A stretch of 25,525 nucleotides of DNA from an uncultured Clostridia bacterium (GTDB taxonomy: Bacteria > Bacillota > Clostridia > Christensenellales > Aristaeellaceae), in assembly GCA_934630975.1 (NCBI GenBank), contig CAKTXH010000031.1, forward strand, positions 1-25,525, given 5' to 3'. Shown in pieces: positions 7,414 through 15,085 of the stretch. A program made the position numbers and the translations under genes. Position 1 is the first letter of the stretch; each line of letters begins with the position of its first letter. A model generated the notes under the pieces. The model worked only from the letters and a program-made list of their open reading frames with translations, made no database searches and was not told the origin of the DNA.

Positions 7414-8149
7414 TAGGATTTGCGGGATTTTTGCCGGAGAGCGCCGCATACACCCCGTCGCTAGCGCGCTTGGCCGCCTGCGCAAGGGGCAGTTTCCGCG
7501 TCAGCCCATCCAGCAGCAGCGCGCAGAAGCGGTCGCCCGTGCCCCAATGCTCGCCGGGGACGCGCTCAAACGGGATACGGAAGCGCTCGCCGGTCTGCGC
7601 ATCCCGCCCGGCCACAGCGTCGCCCGCGCTGGTGATGAGCACGCTTACATGCCCCATCTCGAGCGCATCCAGCAGCGCGTCCGCATCGGCGGTTTCATAC
7701 GGCTGCCCCGCCAGCAGGCAGGCTTCCGTCAAATTCGGCGTGATCACGTCGGCATGGCGGATCAACCGCGCCATCGCTTCGGCCTGCTCCGTCGTCACGC
7801 TGTTATAGCGCCTGCCGTTGTCCCCGAGAATCGGATCGACCACGACGGGGATTCCCTTCGCCCGCGCCGCATCGGCTACCTCGCAGAGCTTTTCCGCCTG
7901 CGCCAGCCCGGTCACATAGCCGATATAGACCAGATCATACGAAAGGCCGAGCGCCTCCCACGTCGCCAGAGATTCGAGCAGGTAGTCGGTCGTATCCGCC
8001 TTGGCTGCCCGGCCGAGGTTGAGGGTGTTGGAAATCAGCGCCGTCGGGAGTATCAGCACCTCGTGGCCGCGGTTTTCAAGCTCGAAGGTCAGCATGCGCA
8101 GGGCGACGCGGCTGCGGCCCGTCAGGTCGCCGAGAAGCAGAATGGTCAT
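7400..8149 (-). CDS. pdxY: Pyridoxal/pyridoxamine kinase-like protein
   Basis: A ribokinase-fold vitamin kinase of the PdxK/PdxY branch, expected to phosphorylate pyridoxal or pyridoxamine for cofactor salvage. AGGAG lies 9 bases before the ATG, and 249 residues are near the usual length. Typical features are the start MTILLLGDLTGRSRVAL, the VVVDPILGDNGRRY segment (about residues 105-118), ITPNLTEA, and the C-terminal anion hole GTGDRF with catalytic Asp206. The residue after that Asp is Arg rather than the more common Leu or Ala. It lies upstream of the PLP-dependent NifS on the same strand, but the iron-sulfur operon has its own promoter overlapping this gene's end. Specificity among B6 vitamers, or for hydroxymethylpyrimidine, cannot be decided. 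Confidence 0.82.
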   Translation of the reverse strand: MTILLLGDLTGRSRVALRMLTFELENRGHEVLILPTALISNTLNLGRAAKADTTDYLLESLATWEALGLSYDLVYIGYVTGLAQAEKLCEVADAARAKGIPVVVDPILGDNGRRYNSVTTEQAEAMARLIRHADVITPNLTEACLLAGQPYETADADALLDALEMGHVSVLITSAGDAVAGRDAQTGERFRIPFERVPGEHWGTGDRFCALLLDGLTRKLPLAQAAKRASDGVYAALSGKNPANPIDEV

Positions 8150-8321
8150 GGGTTGGTTCTCCTATCTTGCTTATTCACGCTTCAACGCCTTCGTCACGGC
8201 TTCCTCAGAGAGGGCGGTCTTCAACGCAGATACGGATTCCTGGCAAAACGTCGTTTCAAACAAAATCCGCGTCCTCGTCGCTTTTAAGCGCCGCGAAGCC
8301 GGCTGAAGGAGCAATGTCTCC
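8150..8321 (-). other. Leader of pdxY, with a small open frame of unclear status
   Basis: About 170 bases separate the probable pdxY promoter from its ATG. The leader can form small hairpins (GGAG-ACATT-GCTCC near its start; GCCG/CGGC just after). An open frame ending at 8171 runs through it; its last 30 or so residues have ordinary coding character (for example CQESVSALKTALSEEAV). It has no ribosome site and its nearest ATG (8323) lies inside the -10 box. It may be an unrecognised small gene with another start, a decayed gene end, or chance. I do not recognise a known riboswitch here. Confidence 0.3.
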
Positions 8322-8350
8322 ATTTTACCATAACCGCTTTTAAACCTCAA
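8322..8350 (-). promoter_or_regulatory. Probable pdxY promoter
   Basis: On the minus strand TTGAGG (8345-8350), a 17-base spacer and TAAAAT (8322-8327) preceded by TGG. The -35 box overlaps the last codons of the upstream response regulator gene. Confidence 0.5.
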
Positions 8351-9005
8351 GCGCATACCCCTGCCCGCGATAGGTGCAGATTTTCGTCTGCGCGCCGATT
8401 TTTTCCAGCTTGGCGCGCAGGGCGGACATGTGCACCCAAATCAGTTCGCTGCCCGCCTTTTCTTCGCCCCAGACGCGCCGCGCCATTTCCTCGGCGCAGA
8501 TGCGCCGCCCGCGTCCGCGCATAAGCAGCTCCATCATCTGATATTCGCGGTTGCCCAGATGCACGCGGCCGGAGGCGGTGCGCAGTTCAAACGCCTGCGC
8601 ATCCAGCGACACATCGCCCCACGTGAGCACCTGCGAGGCAAAGCCGCCGTTTCGCCGGGCCAGCGCCCGCGCCCGGGCGACAAACTCCGCCATCGCCAGC
8701 GGCGGCAGGATGAAATCATCCGCGCCCGCGTTGAGTGCCGCAACGCCCAGCCGCCTTTCCCCGCGCTCCAGCAGCAGCATCACCGGGGTTTCCACGCCCG
8801 CGTCGCGCAGCCCGCCGAGCGTATCGAGCGGATTTTCGCAAAACGGCGCGGCCTCCAGCGCGATGCAGTCGTAGTCGTCATCCATGCATAAATCCAGCGC
8901 GGTTTCACGGTCAAAGACACATTCGGCGCTGCAATGCGCCCGCTCCAGCGCGCGCTTCATCTTCTCAAGCTGTCCGCTTCTCATTCCGGCCAGTAAAATT
9001 CGCAT
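8340..9005 (-). CDS. OmpR-type regulator with degenerate receiver
   Basis: A 221-residue protein with a receiver-like domain (1-118) and a winged-helix DNA-binding domain (about 126-221, ending in the wing CTYRGQGYALEV). AAAGGGG lies 8 bases before the ATG. The receiver lacks what phosphorylation needs: the acidic pair near residues 8-9 is Met-Arg, the acceptor Asp position is Glu51 (CIALEAAP), the conserved Thr/Ser near 79 is Leu, and the conserved Lys in the KP motif is Pro101 (GADDFILPP). It is therefore an atypical, probably phosphorylation-independent regulator; Glu51 might mimic phospho-Asp. No histidine kinase is nearby. It is divergent from the ABC/Gld-like operon, a natural candidate target. 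Confidence 0.88.
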   Translation of the reverse strand: MRILLAGMRSGQLEKMKRALERAHCSAECVFDRETALDLCMDDDYDCIALEAAPFCENPLDTLGGLRDAGVETPVMLLLERGERRLGVAALNAGADDFILPPLAMAEFVARARALARRNGGFASQVLTWGDVSLDAQAFELRTASGRVHLGNREYQMMELLMRGRGRRICAEEMARRVWGEEKAGSELIWVHMSALRAKLEKIGAQTKICTYRGQGYALEV

Positions 9006-9030
9006 ATCGGCATCCCCTTTGAGGTAATCG

Positions 9031-9060
9031 CCCTTCCAACGTCCGCAGACGGTGGAAGGG
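9031..9060. repeat. Perfect-arm inverted repeat in the regulator leader
   Basis: CCCTTCCA (9031-9038) pairs with TGGAAGGG (9053-9060), and inside this CGTC pairs with GACG around CGCA. The only mismatch is A opposite G. It lies 26 bases upstream of the regulator ATG in the divergent region and has no T run. It could be an operator for the adjacent regulator or a leader hairpin. The rest of 9061-9219 is AT-richer and holds weak promoter-like matches only, such as TATCAT at 9181-9186 for the ABC operon. Confidence 0.55.
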
Positions 9061-9219
9061 TGATTCTCAGTTTATGCCCCGTCTGTGAAACAAAATTGAA
9101 CGCGCGCCGAACAATGTGGGAAAAATTTGAAAGCATTGCGGCGATTTGCATTTTCTCAAGTTTCGGTTAAGGGTGCGCTGTATCATAAGCCCTGATCAAA
9201 TTCTTTGGGAGGCGTTCAC

Positions 9220-10194
9220 TTGATTGAGATTCGTCATCTGACCAAGCGGTACGGCAGCCATACCGCCGTATCGGATTTGAGCCTGACCGTCGAGCCGGGC
9301 AAGATTTACGGCTTTCTCGGGCCGAACGGCGCGGGCAAATCCACAACCATGAACATCATGACCGGGTGCTTATCCGCCACGGAGGGCAGCGTGCTCATCG
9401 ACGGGCACGACATCTTTGAAGAGCCGGACAAGGCCAAGGCGCTCATCGGCTATCTGCCCGAACTGCCGCCGGTCTACCCGGATATGACCCCGCGCGAATA
9501 CCTGACCTTCGTGGCGCGCGCCAAGGGCGTAAGCAAGGCGGAACGGGCGGCGCAGATTGACAACGCGCTTGCCGTCACGCAGACGGACGGCGTGCAGAAC
9601 CGGCTGATTCGCAACCTGTCCAAGGGCTACCGCCAGCGGGTGGGCATCGCGCAGGCGCTGCTGGGCGACCCGCACGTCGTCATTCTCGACGAGCCGACGG
9701 TCGGTCTCGACCCGATTCAGATCATCGAGATCCGCGACCTCATCAAAACGCTGGGCAAAACGCATACCGTCATCCTCAGCAGCCACATTCTTTCCGAGGT
9801 GCGCGCGGTCTGCGACGAGATCATGATCATCTCCAAGGGCAGGCTTGTCGCCAGCGACACGCCGGAGAACCTGGAAAAGCTGTTCGCCGGAAGCATGACG
9901 CTGGAGCTGACCGTGCGCGGCGAACAAAGCGCCGTCGCTTCCGCGCTTTCGGCGATTCCCGGCGTGAGCCGCGTTTCGTTTACGGTGGGCGAGGTCGAAG
10001 GCGCGCAGGGCGTTGTCGTCGAGACCGACCCGCCCGCCGACCTGAGCGAAGCCGTGTTCCGCGCCTGCGCGAAGGCGGATCTGCCGATTCTGCGCATGAG
10101 CATGAAGAAGGCCAATCTGGAGGACGTTTTCCTCGAGCTGACCGCCGATCCGGCTGAAAAATGCGCCGAAGAAGGAGGCGAACAATCCGCATGA
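9220..10194 (+). CDS. ABC transporter ATP-binding protein, GldA/ABC-2 type
   Basis: The ATPase of an ABC-2 type exporter or Gld-like complex. I chose TTG at 9220, with GGGAGG 7 bases upstream, because the product then starts (M)IEIRHLTKRYG as usual; an earlier in-frame TTG contains the ribosome site. The 324 residues show Walker A GPNGAGKST (34-42), the signature LSKGYRQRV (133-141), Walker B VVILDEPTVGLDP with D157-E158, and the switch histidine H189 (SSH). A C-terminal domain of about 100 residues follows, ending in the NLEDVFLELT motif common in ABC-2 ATPases. Its stop overlaps the permease start by four bases (ATGA). Confidence 0.93.
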   Translation: MIEIRHLTKRYGSHTAVSDLSLTVEPGKIYGFLGPNGAGKSTTMNIMTGCLSATEGSVLIDGHDIFEEPDKAKALIGYLPELPPVYPDMTPREYLTFVARAKGVSKAERAAQIDNALAVTQTDGVQNRLIRNLSKGYRQRVGIAQALLGDPHVVILDEPTVGLDPIQIIEIRDLIKTLGKTHTVILSSHILSEVRAVCDEIMIISKGRLVASDTPENLEKLFAGSMTLELTVRGEQSAVASALSAIPGVSRVSFTVGEVEGAQGVVVETDPPADLSEAVFRACAKADLPILRMSMKKANLEDVFLELTADPAEKCAEEGGEQSA

Positions 10195-10904
10195 GCGCTG
10201 TCTATCGGCGCGAACTCCGCGCCTATTTCACGGGCATGACCGCCTACGTGTTCATCGCCTTTCTGCTGCTGTTTGCGGGCATCTACACGATGGCCTACAA
10301 CCTGAGCAACGCGTACCCGAATTTTGAATACGTGCTGCAAAGCATGAGCATCATCTTCCTGATTGCGATTCCGATTCTGACGATGCGCGTCATCGCGGAG
10401 GAGCGGCGGCAGAAGACCGACCAGCTCCTCTACGCCCTGCCCATCGGCATGACCCGCGTGGTGCTGGGCAAATACCTCGCAATGATCACCGTGGTGGCGA
10501 TTCCCTGCGTGATCATGGGGTTCTATCCGCTGATTCTGCGCAGCTTCGGCAACGTGCCGCTGGGCACGGCATACGGCACGCTGCTGGCGTTCTTCCTGCT
10601 CTCCTGCACGCTGAGCGCGGTGGGCATGCTGATTTCCTCGCTGACGGATAACCAGGCCGTGGCGGCGGGGCTTTGCTTCGTGGTGATGCTGCTTCTGTAT
10701 TTCATGAACAGCCTGGCGGGCTTCCTCTCCGATTCGGACAGCCTGCTGTGCACGGTGATGGAAAGCCTTTCCGTGTTCGAGCGGTTTTACACGTTTGTAA
10801 ACGGCGTGTTTGACCTGACCGCCGTGCTGTATTTCGGCTCGATCATCGGCGTGTGCCTGTTCGTAACCGTGCAGATGATGGAGAAACGGAGGTGGAACGG
10901 ATGA
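10191..10904 (+). CDS. ABC-2 type permease, GldF-like
   Basis: The membrane partner of the ATPase. The ATG at 10191 has GGAGG upstream and overlaps the ATPase stop. The 237 residues contain about six hydrophobic segments, starting with VFIAFLLLFAGIYTMAY, and the cytoplasmic loop with VIAEERRQKTDQLLYALP after the second, a hallmark of GldF-type permeases. The N-terminus (YRRELRAYFTGMTAYVFIAF) is also typical. It overlaps the next gene by four bases. What is moved is not known; in gliding Bacteroidetes the homologues act in gliding, but in Bacillota this operon type has no settled role. Confidence 0.9.
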   Translation: MSAVYRRELRAYFTGMTAYVFIAFLLLFAGIYTMAYNLSNAYPNFEYVLQSMSIIFLIAIPILTMRVIAEERRQKTDQLLYALPIGMTRVVLGKYLAMITVVAIPCVIMGFYPLILRSFGNVPLGTAYGTLLAFFLLSCTLSAVGMLISSLTDNQAVAAGLCFVVMLLLYFMNSLAGFLSDSDSLLCTVMESLSVFERFYTFVNGVFDLTAVLYFGSIIGVCLFVTVQMMEKRRWNG

Positions 10905-12370
10905 GCAAGCTAAAACGTTCCTCGGCAAAGAAACGGTTCAGCCTCAAGGCGTGGCTGAAAAGCCGCAGCTTCCGGGCGGGCGGCTATTCCACGGCGGCGA
11001 TTGTCATCGTGATTGCGATTGCCGTCGCGGTCAATCTGTTCGCGGGCGCGCTGCCCTCGGCCTATACCCATCTGGATACGACGGCCAGCGGTCTGTTCAC
11101 CCTCAGCGCGCAGACCCAGCAGCTCGTCAGCGCGCTGGATACGGATGTGACGGTCTATTGGATCGTTCAATCCGGCTCGGAGGACGACACCCTCAAGGAG
11201 CTGCTCGACCGATACGCCGGGCTTTCGGATCACCTGGCCATCGAGAAAAAAGACCCGGTCGTCTACCCGAATTTTGCCAGCCAATACACGAGTTCGGCGC
11301 TGTATAACAACAGCCTGATCGTCGTGGCGGGCGACCGCAGCCAGTATATCAGCTATACGGATATCTACGTCACGGATTACATGAGCTACTACACGACGGG
11401 CAGCGTCTCGACTGAGTTCGCGGGCGAAAGCGCGCTGACCTCCGCGATTGACTACGTGACCAGCGACAACCTGCCCAAGGCCTACACGCTCACCGGCCAC
11501 GGCGAAAGCGACCTGCCCAGCAGCTTGCAGGAGGACGCGGAAAGCGAGCATTACACCTTCGCCTCCCTCTCACTGCTGACGGAAGAGACCGTGCCGGACG
11601 ACGCGGACATGGTGATCGTTTACGCGCCGCAGAGCGATATTTCAGAAACCGAGCGCGACACGCTGCTGGCCTATCTGGCGGGCGGCGGCAAGATGCTGAT
11701 GGTGCTGGATTACACCGAGACCGCGCAGCCGAACCTCGCCGCCGTGATGGCGCAGTACGGCATGACGCTGGAAGAAGGCATCGTGCTGGAGGGCGACGCG
11801 ACGCATCACATGCGCGGCTCGAATTACTACCTCCTGCCGGATATCGACAGCCACGACATCACCGACCCGATCAAGGACGGCGGCTATTACATCCTGATGC
11901 CGGTAGCGCGCGGGCTGACGCTCGATTCTTCTCTGCGCAGCGGGTTGACCGTCTCCGCGCTGCTGGAAACCTCCTCCGACGCATACGCCAAGCTGGACGG
12001 TTACGCCATGACGACCTACGACAAGGAGGACGGCGACCTCGACGGCCCGTTCGTGCTCGGCGCGGCCGCCAGCGAGACGACTGAGAGCGGCGAAGAAGCG
12101 CAGCTCGTCGTCTTCACCTCCGCGCGGATGTTCGAGCAGGCGACCAGCTCCCTTGTCGCGGGCGCGAACGACGATCTCTTCCTCAACGCGCTGGATTGGA
12201 TGTGCGAACGCGCAAGCGCCATCTCCATCCGCACCAAGAGCCTTGACGCCGAATACCTGACCGTGCCGACCGCCTCGGCCTCGCTGCTGAGCGCGCTTTT
12301 CATCGGCGTGCTGCCGCTGAGCTTCATTATCGTGGGCGCGGTCATCACCATCACGAGGAGGAAACGCTGA
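10901..12370 (+). CDS. Gld-family (GldG-like) membrane-anchored extracellular protein
   Basis: The third part of the GldA-GldF-GldG type complex. The ATG at 10901 follows GGAGG and overlaps the permease stop, giving 489 residues. A basic cytoplasmic start (KLKRSSAKKRFSLK) precedes one membrane segment (about 34-55). A large outer domain follows, with the family pattern TASGLFTLSAQTQQLVSALDTDVTVYW, split by position around 70-97. It contains a GldG-like alpha/beta domain including LTGHGESDLP, and a second membrane segment closes the protein (FIGVLPLSFIIVGAVI) before RRKR. It shares one base with the next gene (TGATG). The protein probably forms the outer part of the exporter. Confidence 0.88.
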   Translation: MSKLKRSSAKKRFSLKAWLKSRSFRAGGYSTAAIVIVIAIAVAVNLFAGALPSAYTHLDTTASGLFTLSAQTQQLVSALDTDVTVYWIVQSGSEDDTLKELLDRYAGLSDHLAIEKKDPVVYPNFASQYTSSALYNNSLIVVAGDRSQYISYTDIYVTDYMSYYTTGSVSTEFAGESALTSAIDYVTSDNLPKAYTLTGHGESDLPSSLQEDAESEHYTFASLSLLTEETVPDDADMVIVYAPQSDISETERDTLLAYLAGGGKMLMVLDYTETAQPNLAAVMAQYGMTLEEGIVLEGDATHHMRGSNYYLLPDIDSHDITDPIKDGGYYILMPVARGLTLDSSLRSGLTVSALLETSSDAYAKLDGYAMTTYDKEDGDLDGPFVLGAAASETTESGEEAQLVVFTSARMFEQATSSLVAGANDDLFLNALDWMCERASAISIRTKSLDAEYLTVPTASASLLSALFIGVLPLSFIIVGAVITITRRKR

Positions 12371-13809
12371 TGAATCGCAAAAACAAGCTGCTGGCGCTGC
12401 TCGGCGTACTGGCCGCGCTGTGCGTGATGACCGTTCTGGCGGGCAGGCTCAGCGCCCCGGTGGATACATCCACGGACGACGCGGCGGGAGAAACCGAAAC
12501 CGCCGATACGAGCGTCGTCGCCGCGGAAATCCCCGCGGACAATGTGACCGGCTTCACCTTCACGAGCGGCGAAAGCACCCTCGCCCTCACCCGGACGGAC
12601 GGCGAATGGCTCACGCCGCAGGATCTCGATTTTCCCGTGGACGCGGACAAAGTAACCGACACGCTGGCCGCGCTGGCCAAAGTGACCGCGACGCAGAAGC
12701 TCGATTCGCCGGAAGCGCTTGAGACCTACGGCCTGAACGAACCGGGCGAAACGCTGACCGTCTCCCTTGCGGACGGCACGACGACAACCTTCGCCTTCGG
12801 CGACACGAACAGCCTGACCGGCGACCGTTACGCGCTGGTGGACGGCAGCGTTTACACGCTGGACGCGTCGTTCGCGGACGGATTCACGACCAACCTGTAC
12901 GATTACGTGCAGCTCGAGGCGCTGCCGACGGTGGAATCCGCCGCGTCGCTGACGGTGACGCAGGGCGCGGATTACGCCTTCACCCTCTACCGCACGGAAG
13001 AAGCCGCCGACCTGACGGGGCAGACGGGCGCGGTTTGGTGTCTGACTAAGAGCGGCCAAACCCGCGCCGTCGATGACGCCAAGGCCGAAACGCTGGTAAA
13101 CGCGTTGGCAAACCTGAGCTGGAACGCCTGCGTGAACGCGCACGCCGATGAAACCGACCTCGACGTTTACGGTCTGACCGACGCGGAAGCGCTGCACGCC
13201 CAGCTCGCCTACATCGACGCGGACGGCGAACAGCGCACGCTTGCCCTGCTCATCGGCATGGACGCGGCCAACGGCGCTTACGCGCGGCTCGACGGTTCCA
13301 CGCAGGTCTACACCATTTCGACCGATACGGCCGACGCGCTGCGCTATACGACCTATGCCAGCCTGCGCGCCGACGCGCTCCTGCCTCTCGACCTGAGCAC
13401 GGCAGGCGACTTCGCTCTGACGCTCTCCGGCGAAACGACGGAAATCACCGTCGCCGAGACCGTTTCAACCGCCGACGAGGCCGAATCGGCGGGCGATTCT
13501 TCCGACGAGCCGACTGTCGCAAAAGCATATGCCGCAGGCGGCAGGGCGCTGGATGGCGAAAAGGTGGAACAGCTTCTTTCCGCGCTGACGGCGCTGCGCA
13601 TCTCCGGCGCGACCACCTCCCCCGACACGGATCGCCCGCTGCTCGCGCTGACCTTCCGCCGCGCGGACGGCGACGTTTCGCTGACCCTCTACGCCTTCGA
13701 CACCGAAAGCGTGCTGGCCGAAGTCAACGGCGAAATCGGCCTGCTCGTCCCGCGCGAGGATGCGGAAGCGGTCGTCGAAGCCGCAGTTGAGATGATGCGG
13801 ACGGAATAA
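12370..13809 (+). CDS. DUF4340-domain protein, membrane anchored
   Basis: The last gene of the operon. The 479 residues start with a signal-anchor (LLALLGVLAALCVMTVLAG). An acidic, Thr/Ala-rich spacer (about 30-55) follows, then DUF4340-type repeats with the pattern GEWLTPQDLDFPVDADKV and ALETYGLNEPGETLTV. A second unit (about 170-330) repeats the theme: WCLTKSGQ and LDVYGLTDAEALHAQL. It is very acidic and has almost no cysteine, as expected for an outer-face protein. The family is regularly found behind GldG-like genes. Its biochemical role is unknown; it likely works with the GldG-like partner at the cell surface. A strong terminator follows. Confidence 0.87.
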   Translation: MNRKNKLLALLGVLAALCVMTVLAGRLSAPVDTSTDDAAGETETADTSVVAAEIPADNVTGFTFTSGESTLALTRTDGEWLTPQDLDFPVDADKVTDTLAALAKVTATQKLDSPEALETYGLNEPGETLTVSLADGTTTTFAFGDTNSLTGDRYALVDGSVYTLDASFADGFTTNLYDYVQLEALPTVESAASLTVTQGADYAFTLYRTEEAADLTGQTGAVWCLTKSGQTRAVDDAKAETLVNALANLSWNACVNAHADETDLDVYGLTDAEALHAQLAYIDADGEQRTLALLIGMDAANGAYARLDGSTQVYTISTDTADALRYTTYASLRADALLPLDLSTAGDFALTLSGETTEITVAETVSTADEAESAGDSSDEPTVAKAYAAGGRALDGEKVEQLLSALTALRISGATTSPDTDRPLLALTFRRADGDVSLTLYAFDTESVLAEVNGEIGLLVPREDAEAVVEAAVEMMRTE

Positions 13810-13821
13810 TTTCACACACGC

Positions 13822-13857
13822 AAAAGCGGGCGCTTCGCTTGAAACGCCCGCTTTTTT
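13822..13857 (+). terminator. Terminator of the Gld-like operon
   Basis: AAAAGCGGGCG pairs with CGCCCGCTTTT around a loop of about 12 bases, followed by a run of six T. It lies 13 bases after the DUF4340 stop codon. Confidence 0.88.
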
Positions 13858-13860
13858 GTT

Positions 13861-14031
13861 GTATACTGCCAGACCACGCCGTCGCCGCAAAGCCAGCTCG
13901 ATGCCGCGCGTTGGGGCATGCGGCAAATCGGTCTGAATCAGATCGCCCCCGTTTCAGACGAATGGTTTGAAAACCCGGCGCAGCGGGCGATGTTCCGCCG
14001 TCGGCTCACGACGCTGAAAAACGAAGCCTGA
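13861..14031 (+). pseudogene. Orphan C-terminal coding remnant before smpB
   Basis: A reading frame with normal coding character runs from about 13861 to a TGA at 14029-14031. It would read in part RWGMRQIGLNQIAPVSDEWF and then ENPAQRAMFRRRLTTLKNEA. It has no upstream start or ribosome site and begins right at the terminator of the previous operon. The only ATG (13918) lacks a ribosome site and would give 37 residues. I read it as the surviving 3' end of a gene whose front was lost. A chance open frame cannot be excluded. I do not recognise the family. Confidence 0.4.
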
Positions 14032-14040
14032 CGCAAACGC

Positions 14041-14069
14041 TTGCCAATTTCCCCGCCCTGTGCTATACT
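14041..14069 (+). promoter_or_regulatory. smpB promoter
   Basis: TTGCCA (14041-14046), a 17-base spacer and TATACT (14064-14069) preceded by TGC, an extended -10. It is probably also the promoter for the tmRNA gene, since the 29-base gap before ssrA shows no clear promoter. Confidence 0.78.
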
Positions 14070-14100
14070 ATGGTCAAGCATCTTTCGGGGAGGGAATCGT

Positions 14101-14577
14101 ATGGCGCGCGCAAAGGGCATCAAGCCGATGGCACAAAACAAAAAAGCGTTCCACGATTACTTCGTCGAGGAGCGGCTGGAATGTGGCATGGAGCTGAAAG
14201 GCACGGAAGTGAAGAGCATGCGGCAGGGGCGGATGAACCTCAAAGAGAGTTTCGCCATTGTCAAAGACGGCGAAGTGCTCGTCTGCGGCATGCACATCAG
14301 CCCTTACGAACAGGGCAACATCTTCAACACCGACCCGCTTCGGCAAAAAAAGCTGCTGCTGCACAAGAGCCAGATTCGCCATCTCGCGCAGGAAGTCGGC
14401 AAGATGGGCTATTCGCTCATCCCGCTTCAGGTCTATCTCAAAGACGGGCGCTTCAAGATGGAGCTGGGGCTTTGCAAGGGCAAAAAGCTGCATGACAAGC
14501 GCGACGATATGGCGGCCAAAGATGCGCAGCGCGACATTCAGCGCGCCCTGCGTTCGAAAAACCGCGGCGAGGATTGA
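14101..14577 (+). CDS. smpB: SsrA-binding protein SmpB
   Basis: Binds the tRNA-like end of tmRNA and places it in the decoding site of stalled ribosomes, for trans-translation. The ATG at 14101 follows GGGGAGGG, giving 158 residues, the usual length. The beta-barrel core is visible (HDYFVEERLECGMELKGTEV, then SMRQGRMNLKESFAIV, and ISPYEQGNIFNTDPLRQKKLLLHK). The basic C-terminal tail (KLHDKRDDMAAKDAQRDIQR) reads the mRNA channel. Its RNA partner lies 29 bases downstream, so the two halves of the rescue system are co-located. Confidence 0.97.
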   Translation: MARAKGIKPMAQNKKAFHDYFVEERLECGMELKGTEVKSMRQGRMNLKESFAIVKDGEVLVCGMHISPYEQGNIFNTDPLRQKKLLLHKSQIRHLAQEVGKMGYSLIPLQVYLKDGRFKMELGLCKGKKLHDKRDDMAAKDAQRDIQRALRSKNRGED

Positions 14578-14606
14578 GCGCAGCGGCGCTCGGCAAACGT
14601 TTTTAT

Positions 14607-14955
14607 GGGGGTGTACTGGTTTCGACGGGATTGTGGGCGGTCAGGTAAGCGAGCCGTGGCCCCGAGCCACGTAAAAATCGGGAAATTTAAAAATGAACTG
14701 ACAATAACGATTATTGCCTCGCGGCCTAATTAGGCTGCGCGTCGGCCCGATGATCCCGCTGCATCGGAATCCGGCGTCATTTAGCGGGCCATGTTCTTGC
14801 CTAAGCTTTGCAGCATGAACACATGATGAAGCTACTGAATCCCTGAGCCCGTTCGTGGGCGCTGGGAAGAGGGAATGTTAAATCGCGAACTGCGCTCGGA
14901 GAAAGCTCGGCTGTCGCTTTTTCGGACAGGAGTTCGATTCTCCTCACCTCCACCA
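14607..14955 (+). ncRNA. ssrA: tmRNA (transfer-messenger RNA)
   Basis: A one-piece tmRNA of 349 bases. The 5' end GGGGGTG-TACTGGTTTCGACGG and the 3' end with the T arm (AGGAG-TTCGATT-CTCCT) and CACCTCC-A-CCA form the alanyl-tRNA-like domain; CCA is encoded. The tag frame ends at TAA 14727-14729 and reads backward as DNNDYCLAA, so the degradation tag ends in YCLAA. The triplet before is ACT and the one before that is TGA. The resume codon is therefore GAC (14700) or ACT (14697), not the common alanine codon. The hairpin GCGGCC-TAAT-TAGGCTGCG directly after the tag is the usual helix 5. Confidence 0.95.
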
Positions 14956-14964
14956 ACCTTCTTT

Positions 14965-14994
14965 GTCTGAAAACGTCAGTTTTCAGACTTTTTT
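14965..14994 (+). terminator. Terminator after tmRNA
   Basis: GTCTGAAAAC pairs perfectly with GTTTTCAGAC around GTCA, followed by six T. It lies nine bases after the CCA end. Confidence 0.92.
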
Positions 14995-15022
14995 CTTGTC
15001 CGTTTTTGTCAAATATTCATCT

Positions 15023-15066
15023 AAAAAAGAAGCCCCGGAGCTTTTCCCGCCTCCGAGGCTTCTTTT
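15023..15066 (-). terminator. Terminator of glnN
   Basis: On the minus strand AAAAGAAGCC(T)CGGAG pairs with CTCCG(G)GGCTTCTTTT across a ten-base loop, with one mismatch, and ends in a T run. It lies 20 bases after the glnN stop. Confidence 0.85.
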
Positions 15067-15085
15067 CATATATCGCGATCTCAAA

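Noticed and set aside
8150..8321. TPP-type riboswitch ahead of the vitamin kinase.
   Set aside because: The conserved CUGAGA and ACCUGAUC-like elements are absent.
14578..14606. A separate promoter for the tmRNA gene.
   Set aside because: TTGAGC and TTTTAT are present but with a spacer too long for a sigma-70 promoter; co-transcription with smpB is simpler.
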